Shown here in pieces: positions 17,517-25,391 of a stretch of DNA of 37,578 bases; the stretch's first letter is position 1, and each line of letters starts with the position of its first letter. The notes beneath the pieces were generated by a model, which saw only the letters and a list, made by a program, of their open reading frames with translations, did no database searches and was not told where the DNA came from. This stretch comes from an uncultured Bacilli bacterium (GTDB lineage Bacteria > Bacillota_I > Bacilli_A > RF39 > UBA660), in NCBI GenBank assembly GCA_944363915.1, contig CALVVR010000014.1, positions 1 through 37,578 of the forward strand, given 5' to 3'. A program made the translations under genes and the position numbers.

Positions 17517-19903
17517 TAGCGACCACCTGCATTACCAAATAAAATTTTTTCTTCTTCTCGTAAATGAACTTGAATTGGTATTCTCATATCCTGTCCGATA
17601 ACAAAAAGAGCTTGTCCTTTACCTGCAGTAGTTAAAAATTGCGTTTCTGACTCACTTAAATTCATCATTTTTTTTACTGACTCAATTTCTTTTTGTCCTT
17701 GTGCCATAACAATAAGATAAGTGCTATTATCAATAATAACCTGTCCATATCTTTCCAATCCATCAGCCGTATAATCAATAAAATTTTGACTAATTGTCCA
17801 TACAGCTGAATTGTATTTTCGACATCTTTTAGTACATTTTTTAAGAAAATCAGCACCATCAGGATTAGATGGATCAATAAGTAAATGTGACTCATCACAT
17901 ACAAGAATTACTTGTTCATCACGATTACGACTAATCTCATTCCAACACCAAGATAAAATATTAAAAAATTGCGTACGTAAAATTGTTGTATCACTATCAA
18001 CTAAACTGTGGATATCCAAAACAATAAAATCAGTATTTTTATCTACATTAATTGTTGAAACACCATTAAACAATTTAGCATCAGCTCCAAATGTAGCCCG
18101 TTTTAACATTGAACTTATTTTTTCTAACGATTCAATCACATTTTTAGCGTCATGTTCTTCTTTTGCCGTTTGCAATTTATCATAAATTTTTTTATAAAGA
18201 TCTTCCATGATAGGATAATCTTTACTTGCTAGTTTAGACAAATCTGCATCAAAATCAATGCCCTTATCTTTATACACTTCGATCAATACTTCTTCAATTT
18301 TTGTAAGTTCATAAGCTGATAAATCTTGTAAATAATATTTAATAAATGTTCTGAATGTTTGAAAATGTCGTGATAAATCATTAGTTTTATTTTCCGGTGT
18401 TTCTTCATCATATTCATCTGCTCCATGACGAACCTCTAAAGGATTAATAATTCCTGCAATACCAGTACCTGAATCTATCCAAGAACCTCCAACCGACTCG
18501 CATATATCACGATATTCACGTTCAGGATCGATTATAATAACTTTAGATCCTCGACTCCACGCACCACGAACTAGTTTTTTTATCAATGTAGATTTACCAC
18601 TACCACTCTTACCAACAATGACTGCATTAGAATTATTCCTTTTATTAGTTCTTTTCCACATATCAAAAAAAATTAAACTACCAAGTGCATCATTACCTAA
18701 TATAATTGCATCACCATCATCTTGTAAATTTTGAAAAATAAATGGAAAAGAAGATGCTACTGTCATCATAGGGACAGGTAAACCAAATTGTTTTTCAAGT
18801 TCATTATACATTGTAGGCAAACACATTTTAAATGCTCTTTCTTGTTCAAACATTAAGTCTGCTCCACCAAGTCCATATGCCGATAATGTAGACTTTAATT
18901 CTTTCTTTGTTTTTTCTAGCTGTTCCTTTGTATCAGCATAGCAAATAAAGTTAACAGTTAAAAGAGCAAATTTTTCATGTTCACGATCAATTCTATTAAC
19001 AAGTTCTACATAATCTTGCATTTGATTATTTAAAATTATTTGATCATTATAATCATTAATATTAATCATTTTTGATTTGACTTCTGAAATACTTTTTTTT
19101 AATGTTGTGGAAATCTCTTGCGTATTCATTGGACTAATACTAACGACCATTCTTGTATGATCAACATTTGCAACAGCTCCTAACCATCCAACCGAAACCA
19201 TAGATGGATAACTTCGAAGTGTAATAACACTTATATAAGCATCTCCAAATATTAGGTCTTTTTCACTAATTTTAAGCCCTGTAGGAGCAATTTTCTCTTT
19301 AAAAGACCTATTTATACCTGTAGCATCTTTTTTAAAAGAATCTAGCGAAGTTACAGGATTTAAGATTATATATAAAAGTTCTCGCCACTCCTCACTCAAT
19401 ACCAATTCAGCTGAAAGACCGATTGAAATAAACTCTTGAATTAAATCATTTATCTTTTGTTTTAACAATTTTTCATTATTAGAACTTTCTTCAACAATAA
19501 TATAAAACTCTCGATTAACAACCGATTTTTGATTATTTAAAAATCTAATATAATCGTAATCTTCTTCCAATAATTGTTGTTTAAATTTGTTTTTTTCTAC
19601 TTTTATTTTAGAACCTAGTATATTTAAATTATCATCTAAATTTATAGGTTTATCAATGCTAAAAATTTTAATCGGATAGTCAATGGAGTTCAAAATTTTT
19701 TTTAGTTGACTAACTTTTATTTTTTGCTCTTCATCAAATAATAAAGAAAGATTTATTGAACCTATTTTAATACCACCAACAATTCGATTATTATCTAGAA
19801 AAACACAATTATTCCACACCTCTTGAAACGGAATAAAATCTAATATTGTCTTAGGAACTTTTTTACGATTAATTTTTTGCTTTATATTTATTCTTTTAAC
19901 TAT
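17516..19903 (-). CDS. virB4: VirB4/ConE-type conjugation ATPase
   Basis: 795 aa (767 from the conventional GTG 19819). Walker A IVGKSGSGKST at about 431-439, Walker B VILVCDESHLL, and motifs WTISQNF and SESETQFL typical of VirB4. It powers substrate transfer and pilus/channel assembly at the inner face of the membrane. The GTG lies inside the conserved N-terminal pattern: the frame continues upstream through VPKTILDFIPFQEVW, the usual start region of this family. The only suitable start is ATA 19903, 5 nt after GGGAGG and overlapping the previous stop as ATAG. Followed at once by the M23 peptidase. Confidence 0.96.
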   Translation of the reverse strand: MVKRINIKQKINRKKVPKTILDFIPFQEVWNNCVFLDNNRIVGGIKIGSINLSLLFDEEQKIKVSQLKKILNSIDYPIKIFSIDKPINLDDNLNILGSKIKVEKNKFKQQLLEEDYDYIRFLNNQKSVVNREFYIIVEESSNNEKLLKQKINDLIQEFISIGLSAELVLSEEWRELLYIILNPVTSLDSFKKDATGINRSFKEKIAPTGLKISEKDLIFGDAYISVITLRSYPSMVSVGWLGAVANVDHTRMVVSISPMNTQEISTTLKKSISEVKSKMININDYNDQIILNNQMQDYVELVNRIDREHEKFALLTVNFICYADTKEQLEKTKKELKSTLSAYGLGGADLMFEQERAFKMCLPTMYNELEKQFGLPVPMMTVASSFPFIFQNLQDDGDAIILGNDALGSLIFFDMWKRTNKRNNSNAVIVGKSGSGKSTLIKKLVRGAWSRGSKVIIIDPEREYRDICESVGGSWIDSGTGIAGIINPLEVRHGADEYDEETPENKTNDLSRHFQTFRTFIKYYLQDLSAYELTKIEEVLIEVYKDKGIDFDADLSKLASKDYPIMEDLYKKIYDKLQTAKEEHDAKNVIESLEKISSMLKRATFGADAKLFNGVSTINVDKNTDFIVLDIHSLVDSDTTILRTQFFNILSWCWNEISRNRDEQVILVCDESHLLIDPSNPDGADFLKKCTKRCRKYNSAVWTISQNFIDYTADGLERYGQVIIDNSTYLIVMAQGQKEIESVKKMMNLSESETQFLTTAGKGQALFVIGQDMRIPIQVHLREEEKILFGNAGGR

Positions 19904-20133
19904 AAATACCTCCCAATATAAGTACTTGCTAAATCAACTTCATTGATTTCTTTATTTATTTTATCTAATTTAGAAGAAATAGAATTTAATCGATTATCTA
20001 ATAAGATAAGACTTCGAAGATAATCAGACATAGTAAGCTTTTTTCGATAAGCATTTCTTTTAAAAATTTGCTTTTCTTTTTTGCTCAAACGAATAGTAAT
20101 GTGTGTATCATATAATTTTAAATGACTACTCAT
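19900..20133 (-). CDS. Small RHH/MobC-like DNA-binding protein
   Basis: 77 aa. DTHITIRLSKKEKQIFKRNAY followed by KKLTMSDYLRSLIL is the MobC-type ribbon-helix-helix pattern; the C-terminal half is a short coiled coil (LDNRLNSISSKLDKINKEIN). ATG at 20133 after GAGGACTATT overlaps the end of the DUF4313-like gene. The stop overlaps the VirB4 AUA start. Likely a transfer-operon regulator or relaxosome protein. Confidence 0.8.
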   Translation of the reverse strand: MSSHLKLYDTHITIRLSKKEKQIFKRNAYRKKLTMSDYLRSLILLDNRLNSISSKLDKINKEINEVDLASTYIGRYL

Positions 20134-20491
20134 AATAGTCCTCTAAACCATTTATTCTTTGCAAATATTTATTCACACCATAATTATCAAATTTACGAAG
20201 AATTCCCATATTTAATACTGCAATAGGAATATCAATATAATTATAATTTATACTTCCACAAATATCTTTAATAATTCTTTTCTTCTTTAATTCTTTTAAT
20301 AAACCATTTTTCTTAACAATAGGATTTAAAAAAACACGACCATTATCTATATAAATATCTTCTAAATTAATAGTAAGTTCGTGTTTTTCTTCTTTATTAA
20401 TAAATTCTAAGCATATTCGATTATTTTTATATGTAGTAACATTTATATTATAATATTTGCCATTTAATTTTATTTTTCTCTTTTGATTTAT
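20126..20491 (-). CDS. DUF4313-like protein (copy 1)
   Basis: 121 aa from ATA 20491 (7 nt after GGAGG); the GTG at 20497 lies only one base after the RBS and is not usable by normal spacing. Beta-rich: NGKYYNINVTTYKNNRICLEF, then LTINLEDIYIDNGRVFLN and a C-terminal YNYIDIPIAVLNMGIL. The layout resembles its neighbour and DUF4313 proteins of ICEs (short strands, acidic patch, C-terminal Leu-rich tail). Function unknown; the family is common next to conjugation genes. Confidence 0.7.
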   Translation of the reverse strand: MNQKRKIKLNGKYYNINVTTYKNNRICLEFINKEEKHELTINLEDIYIDNGRVFLNPIVKKNGLLKELKKKRIIKDICGSINYNYIDIPIAVLNMGILRKFDNYGVNKYLQRINGLEDYYE

Positions 20492-20504
20492 AATCACTCC
20501 TCCT

Positions 20505-20906
20505 TCATATTTTTAAATCAAAATTTTCATTTCCTAGTAAAATACTTTTACTATTTTTATTTGCCATTTTTATATATTCTTCAACTCCTTTTTTATCATA
20601 TTCTTTAAGCTTATTTAAATCGAACTTTACATATTCATAAGTTCCATAGTTATATTGTATAAAGCCATATGATTCTTTTATAATTCCTAATTCTTTTAAA
20701 ATTGGAACTAAATTGCTACTTTCTATATCAGAATCAATAAATCCCTCATCTATATCACTAATTGGTATATCCAAATTTATAGTTATAAATCCATAAGGCT
20801 CATCATCTTCAATCAAATATGAAGAAAGAGCTATTCGTTTGTTATTCGAATAGCTCATCACCTCTAGTAGCAATTTACCATAACTAAAATTTATTATTTT
20901 ATTTAT
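20505..20906 (-). CDS. DUF4313-like protein (copy 2)
   Basis: 133 aa from ATA 20906, 7 nt after GAGG. The extension NKIINFSYGKLLLEVMSYSN restores the first strands of the fold; TTG 20873 would remove the first of them. The conserved part EPYGFITINLDIPI and a Tyr-rich tail parallel the 20126-20491 gene, so the pair probably arose by duplication. Function unknown. Confidence 0.72.
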   Translation of the reverse strand: MNKIINFSYGKLLLEVMSYSNNKRIALSSYLIEDDEPYGFITINLDIPISDIDEGFIDSDIESSNLVPILKELGIIKESYGFIQYNYGTYEYVKFDLNKLKEYDKKGVEEYIKMANKNSKSILLGNENFDLKI

Positions 20907-20940
20907 ATAATCACCTCTAAAATATATAATTTTCTTTATA

Positions 20941-20986
20941 ATAAAAACTGATGATTCTCGAACTAAACTTCAAAAATTATCAGTTT
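20941..20986 (-). terminator. Terminator of the HEPN cassette
   Basis: Stem AAACTGATAAT / ATCATCAGTTT (20976-20986 with 20945-20955, one mismatch) with a 20-nt loop, followed by UUUUUAUU on the minus strand, eight bases after the stop of the large HEPN gene. Confidence 0.65.
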
Positions 20987-20993
20987 AAAATAT

Positions 20994-22070
20994 TTACTTA
21001 TCATTACATTTACTTAAAATATTAGCTTTGACATCATCAGGTATTTTGACACCATTTTTTTCTATTAAATTAATTAAGTTTCTTTGTTGTTCCGAAAAGT
21101 TTTTTGAATTTAATGATACAACTACTGCCTTAATTTGAATGTCTACTTTATTACTATCTAAATATGCTAAAATTTGTCTAGATGTTTTTTGAGTTGCATT
21201 TATAATAACCCAATAAGTAATTATTACTTTTCGAACATATCGCCTTAATAATACTTCATCATTCATTGCTATACAATTTATATTTTTCCCATGAACATAT
21301 TTACATCTCTTATCATATAGTAGATTAATTTCTTCAGCTATTCTTTCATATTCTTCCGCATTATCTTCTGCTAATATTTTAGCAACATACCTTTTTAATT
21401 TTTTAGTTACATCTTCACTGTCTAAATTAAAAAGCGATTCCAAACTACTAAATAATAATATATAACGGATGGAAATTTTTTCACTTTCAAATGAATCCAT
21501 ATAAAATTCTAATGCTCTTTTAAAATTATTATTATTTATTTTTTTCATAGCATTATAGTCTAAATAAAACCGACTGTTATTATTTAATTCATCAACTTCA
21601 ATTTTATAATCTAATCTATTCCAAAAAGAAATAGTACCATATTTTTTTAGTGAAAATAAATATTCTTTATTCTCGTTAAAAACTTTAATAATTATAAATT
21701 GAAAAGATAACGGAATATTTAATATTAATCGTAATTTTTTTTCTAAATCCTCTATTTTATTAAATATATCATTATTAGCATTAAATAAATTATCAGCTTT
21801 ACCATTAAGCTTTCTTTTATTTGAAATTTCAAATTCTATAAATTCATCATTTTCAAAATAATTATAAGTCAATTTTTCAAAATCAATTATGCATGAATGT
21901 AAATAGTAATTCATATTTAATTTCAGTTCAGATTCAACGGTTGTATATTTGTTATTAAAATATTCTTCTTTTAAATGACCTTGTTTTAAAGTAAACTCAT
22001 CAATTTTATATTTATCAATTTGAGGTAATCCATTAACTAATACTTGATATTTAATATAAATTTTTTTCAT
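20994..22070 (-). CDS. ApeA-like HEPN-domain protein
   Basis: 358 aa from ATG 22070 (an upstream in-frame ATG at 22100 has no better RBS). The C-terminal half is an ApeA-type HEPN domain: YILLFSSLESLFNL, then KKLKRYVAKIL, then INLLYDKRCKYVHG, which contains the RNase motif R-x4-H (RCKYVH, about residues 255-260). The N-terminal half is beta-rich and unrecognised, the usual sensing part of Apea-type proteins. HEPN proteins of this kind act in anti-phage defence by cutting RNA. Encoded with a second HEPN protein and a membrane protein between a promoter and a terminator. Confidence 0.82.
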   Translation of the reverse strand: MKKIYIKYQVLVNGLPQIDKYKIDEFTLKQGHLKEEYFNNKYTTVESELKLNMNYYLHSCIIDFEKLTYNYFENDEFIEFEISNKRKLNGKADNLFNANNDIFNKIEDLEKKLRLILNIPLSFQFIIIKVFNENKEYLFSLKKYGTISFWNRLDYKIEVDELNNNSRFYLDYNAMKKINNNNFKRALEFYMDSFESEKISIRYILLFSSLESLFNLDSEDVTKKLKRYVAKILAEDNAEEYERIAEEINLLYDKRCKYVHGKNINCIAMNDEVLLRRYVRKVIITYWVIINATQKTSRQILAYLDSNKVDIQIKAVVVSLNSKNFSEQQRNLINLIEKNGVKIPDDVKANILSKCNDK

Positions 22071-22152
22071 AACATCGCCTACAATCTTATACATATACAA
22101 TAGTTTTTAATATTAAAAATAATACAATTTTTTAAATTGAACAATCAATCCT

Positions 22153-22686
22153 TTAATTTATCAATTCCAAATCTTTAGAATCAATTTTATCAAATTCTTT
22201 CTTTTCATAAAAATATTTTGCATGAGCAACGCACATTAAAATTATACTAAAATTATTTAAAAACGAAAACTGAATTTTACGATCTTCTAGTTTACACTCA
22301 TATATATATCTCCACTTTTCAAAACTATTAGATATTTCATCTAATAAATGATAAAATATCTGATTGCTATTTTCATACCCCATTTTTAGGATTATAAGTT
22401 GCTTCCATTTCTCATCTAATTTGTTAAATAAAGGTCTTAATTTATGTCCTTCTATTTTCGTACCTTTATTTAACATAGATTTCAATAATAATTCACAACA
22501 AAAAGCGAGATTAACTGTTGCTGTCACAACATTTTTGGGAAAGAGATATTTTTTCAATTCTTCAGTAGAAAGTTCTTTATCACCTACATACCAACCATTG
22601 TTATATTCAATACCTATACAATCTTTTGCTGTTTCATAAAATTTTTCTGCTTGTACTATTATATCTTTTGTATCAATCATCGACAT
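22153..22686 (-). CDS. HEPN-like protein
   Basis: 177 aa from ATG 22686, five bases after GGAGG (a further ATG at 22698 lies inside that RBS). All-helical: TATVNLAFCCELLLKSML, GHKLRPLFNKLDEKW, FEKWRYIYE. This pattern occurs in HEPN proteins that lack a clear R-x4-H motif, which I do not see here, so it may be a non-catalytic partner of the neighbouring ApeA-like protein. The start lies immediately after the membrane-protein stop. Confidence 0.7.
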   Translation of the reverse strand: MSMIDTKDIIVQAEKFYETAKDCIGIEYNNGWYVGDKELSTEELKKYLFPKNVVTATVNLAFCCELLLKSMLNKGTKIEGHKLRPLFNKLDEKWKQLIILKMGYENSNQIFYHLLDEISNSFEKWRYIYECKLEDRKIQFSFLNNFSIILMCVAHAKYFYEKKEFDKIDSKDLELIN

Positions 22687-22698
22687 CTCATCCTCCAT

Positions 22699-23109
22699 CT
22701 ATCTTTTTTCAGTAAAGCCGTTTTTATAAATATAGTTTGCTAAAGTATCTTCTTCAACTTTGTCTATATTAAAAGTGATATTATCTTCATCTTTGCAATA
22801 CATAGTATAACTTGTTCCATCAGGGAAAGTATGATAATATTCAATTCTATAAATTGAATCACAAAAGTTTTTATCATAGAATATATTTTCTTTTTCCTTT
22901 TCAAATAATTCAATAATTTTATTTTTGTTTTCGGATGTAACATCTAATATATAATAAGTTTTTTGAGAAAAACTATTAAATGCAGATTTTATACTAAATA
23001 TAAATACCAAAATAAAAATTATTATTATTACAATTATAGAAAATACTATTAATGAATAAATTTTCGCTTTTGACTTAATAGTTTCTTCTTCGATTTCTTT
23101 ATTATCCAC
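22699..23109 (-). CDS. Small single-pass membrane protein, first gene of the HEPN cassette
   Basis: 136 aa, GTG at 23109 after GGAG. An N-terminal acidic stretch, one strong membrane helix (about 19-42, SLIVFSIIVIIIIFILVFIF), and an extracytoplasmic ~90-residue part with a Cys and several Tyr. No family recognised. Transcribed with the two HEPN genes; it could be a membrane sensor or anchor for them. Inference from context only. Confidence 0.6.
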   Translation of the reverse strand: MDNKEIEEETIKSKAKIYSLIVFSIIVIIIIFILVFIFSIKSAFNSFSQKTYYILDVTSENKNKIIELFEKEKENIFYDKNFCDSIYRIEYYHTFPDGTSYTMYCKDEDNITFNIDKVEEDTLANYIYKNGFTEKR

Positions 23110-23140
23110 ATTTCACATCTCCTGCATTTTCATCACACTA

Positions 23141-23149
23141 ATTATACCA
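23141..23149 (-). promoter_or_regulatory. Extended -10 promoter for the HEPN cassette
   Basis: Minus strand TGGTATAAT (TG-n-TATAAT) lies 32 nt upstream of the GTG at 23109, with no good -35 box. It falls in the only gap between PrgI and the cassette. Confidence 0.5.
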
Positions 23150-23161
23150 CATAATTTATGT

Positions 23162-23431
23162 TTATAATTTATAATTCTTTTGTTTATTTTTATAAATTAT
23201 AAACTTTTTTAAAATAATTAATGATGTACTACCATTAGGTAGAGGAAGTAATAATAAAAAAGTTGTAATAGGGACAATAATAAAAAGCAATACTTTAATT
23301 TTATAGTTAGATATAAACGATTGTAATATAAATCCAATCCCAAAGGATACTGCTATAGCCATTATTTCTAATATGCCAAAACCTTTAAATATTTCTTTTT
23401 TTATTTTTATATTTTTAGGAATTAAATACAT
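23162..23431 (-). CDS. prgI: PrgI-family conjugation membrane protein
   Basis: 89 aa: MYLIPKNIKIKKEIFKGFGI, then two membrane helices (about 22-40 and 46-66) and the PLPNGSTSLI motif and basic tail of the PrgI family (VirB3-like channel component). ATG at 23431 sits right after the TrbL-like stop. PrgI, TrbL and VirB4 together form the conserved Gram-positive channel core. Confidence 0.88.
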   Translation of the reverse strand: MYLIPKNIKIKKEIFKGFGILEIMAIAVSFGIGFILQSFISNYKIKVLLFIIVPITTFLLLLPLPNGSTSLIILKKFIIYKNKQKNYKL

Positions 23432-23432
23432 G

Positions 23433-24764
23433 TTATAATTTTCCTTTATCTTTACTAATAAAATTATCCTTCATAGTATTATAGTGCATATTAGATAAAT
23501 GATTTAAATTATTAAATTGATTATTATTAAATGTTGGTGTCTTTTTATTTTCATTTAGAAATTCTTTTACTTGATTTTGAGCTTTATAAGAGTTATTACT
23601 TGAAATACTATCTTTAACAATGCTCATTTGTTCAGGATTTAATTTATTATTATTCATCATATTAGATATTCTCGAAATCCCCCCATTCACTAGTTTAGAA
23701 CTAGAATTAAATACTGTTGACCCAATCGATAAAGCACTAGATAAACCTGCACTCGCCAAGCCTATTCCCTGACCTGTTAAGTGACCAATCGCTATTATTG
23801 ATTGCAAATCACCGAAACCTGCCATCATTCCTGATTGCTGATTTAAAAGACTATTAATAAGAGTTGGTGTAGAAATAATAAATAAAAGTGCTCCTATCAC
23901 TAGAAAAATACCTGTTAATGTGCCTGTTTCTTGAAAGGCACTACCAAATAAAGTTAAAAGTAAACCAATCCCAATGAATTGAACAACTGTTACTAAAAAA
24001 GCTCCCATCGTAGATTTACACCAAAGTTCAAAAGTTTTGTTTTGACTAGTTAAAGAAGTAGCACAAAAAGGTCCGATAATTTTATATAAAGCAATTTCCA
24101 AAACTCGTTTAGCCATTTGAATAGCTACAAAAAATAACAAAAAAATCGTAATAATAGAAAGTACAATTAACATAAAAAAGTTTAATGAATATTTATAAAC
24201 ATCACCAAATCCTAAAATACCATCTTCAGTAGCATTTATATCAATTGTTTTCCAATTTCTAATCAATTCTGAGACGTGTTCACTTTTTGTCTCATTTTTA
24301 TATATCATTGATTCAACTAATGAATTTGAAATAGTACTTTCAACATTAGTACTTTCATCAATATTAGAAACTGCTAAAACGGAATTAGTAAGACCACTTG
24401 AAATTGCATGACCAAACTGAAAAAGATAAGGTATCAAAAACATCATTATTATTGCAAACAATATGCCACGATAAGCCGATAGTGGTGTGTCTCTTCCTTC
24501 ATTTTTTACAATGTAATTCATAACTAATTCAATGACAACTTTTAGAATTAGCCAAGTTGATGCAACTATAATCGCACCACTAAATATCTTATCAACATAT
24601 TCATTATTAAAAAAAGCATACTGCCATATCTTATTAATAACATTAAAAAAGCCATCAAGTAAATTTAGTATTCCTTTAGCTATTGACCAAAGAATACTTC
24701 TAAAAATATCAGAATACCAATGTTGTTCTACCTGACTTATATCTAAAACATTAATTCCTCCCAA
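23433..24764 (-). CDS. TrbL/VirB6-like channel membrane protein
   Basis: About 440 aa with eight or so membrane helices (for example ILLKVVIELVMNYIV region, FFMLIVLSIITIFLLFFVAI, IFLVIGALLFIISTPTLINSLL) and a Gly/Ser-rich, then Asn-rich, cytoplasmic tail. This is the Gram-positive T4SS inner-membrane channel subunit (CD1107/TrbL type). The start is uncertain. TTG 24764 has no RBS; a strong GGGAGG lies inside the gene, and the codon 7 nt after it in frame is GTT (24749). Confidence 0.88.
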   Translation of the reverse strand: MGGINVLDISQVEQHWYSDIFRSILWSIAKGILNLLDGFFNVINKIWQYAFFNNEYVDKIFSGAIIVASTWLILKVVIELVMNYIVKNEGRDTPLSAYRGILFAIIMMFLIPYLFQFGHAISSGLTNSVLAVSNIDESTNVESTISNSLVESMIYKNETKSEHVSELIRNWKTIDINATEDGILGFGDVYKYSLNFFMLIVLSIITIFLLFFVAIQMAKRVLEIALYKIIGPFCATSLTSQNKTFELWCKSTMGAFLVTVVQFIGIGLLLTLFGSAFQETGTLTGIFLVIGALLFIISTPTLINSLLNQQSGMMAGFGDLQSIIAIGHLTGQGIGLASAGLSSALSIGSTVFNSSSKLVNGGISRISNMMNNNKLNPEQMSIVKDSISSNNSYKAQNQVKEFLNENKKTPTFNNNQFNNLNHLSNMHYNTMKDNFISKDKGKL

Positions 24765-24776
24765 ACTTAATCAATA

Positions 24777-25391
24777 CTATTTTATATTATAAGAATTTAA
24801 AAGTTGTGAAATAATCACGATTTGTTTATCAGTAAAAGCCTTACAAGTTATCAATGTTAGAGTACTTTTATTAATATCTCTTTTTATGTTCACCTTACCT
24901 GTTTTTTTGGGCTCATATTTATCAACTATTTTATATACATATTTTTTATTTTTATAGTAAACATAAATTTCATCGCCAATATCTAACTTGTAAACATTTT
25001 TAAAAAAAGCTTGTTTGCTAGTTCCTGAATGTGAGGCTAAAATAAAATTACCTTTTTCTATATCTGGCATATCTGATTCTTTTAAAATAGTCACATTTTC
25101 GTTGACGTTATTATGTTCATTATCTTTCGGTAACAATCCTTTTTTTAAATTAATTTTAGGTATCTCTAAAACAGCGATATAATTGTTTTCTTGAACATTT
25201 GAATTGACAACCTCTATATTATCAATATTTATTTCATTTTCCGTAAATTCAAAGAATTCTTGAATTTTCTTTTGTTCTATTTTATCCTCTTTTGCAAAAC
25301 TATAGTATTTATTAAAAATTAAAAATGTACCAATAAATATAAGCAAAAAACTAATAATAAACCATAACTTTCTACTTTTTTCTACTCGCAT
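24777..25391 (-). CDS. Sortase (divergent, ICE-encoded)
   Basis: 204 aa from ATG 25391 with an N-terminal membrane anchor (about residues 8-28), then a sortase domain: catalytic His in ILASHSGTS, Cys in STLTLITC. The usual catalytic Arg a few residues after the Cys is not there: the strand reads DKQIVII where family members have an Arg. Sortases cleave a sorting signal and join the protein to the wall or to a pilus. It overlaps the adhesin gene end by 20 nt, so the two form a substrate-enzyme pair. Confidence 0.9.
   Translation of the reverse strand: MRVEKSRKLWFIISFLLIFIGTFLIFNKYYSFAKEDKIEQKKIQEFFEFTENEINIDNIEVVNSNVQENNYIAVLEIPKINLKKGLLPKDNEHNNVNENVTILKESDMPDIEKGNFILASHSGTSKQAFFKNVYKLDIGDEIYVYYKNKKYVYKIVDKYEPKKTGKVNIKRDINKSTLTLITCKAFTDKQIVIISQLLNSYNIK

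Noticed and set aside
17811-18185. Plus-strand frame inside virB4 and similar antisense frames (3923-4171, 8272-8550, 22364-22639, 28343-28609, 30335-30583, 35482-35688)
   Set aside because: They lie opposite well-supported genes, have no RBS and no recognisable product.
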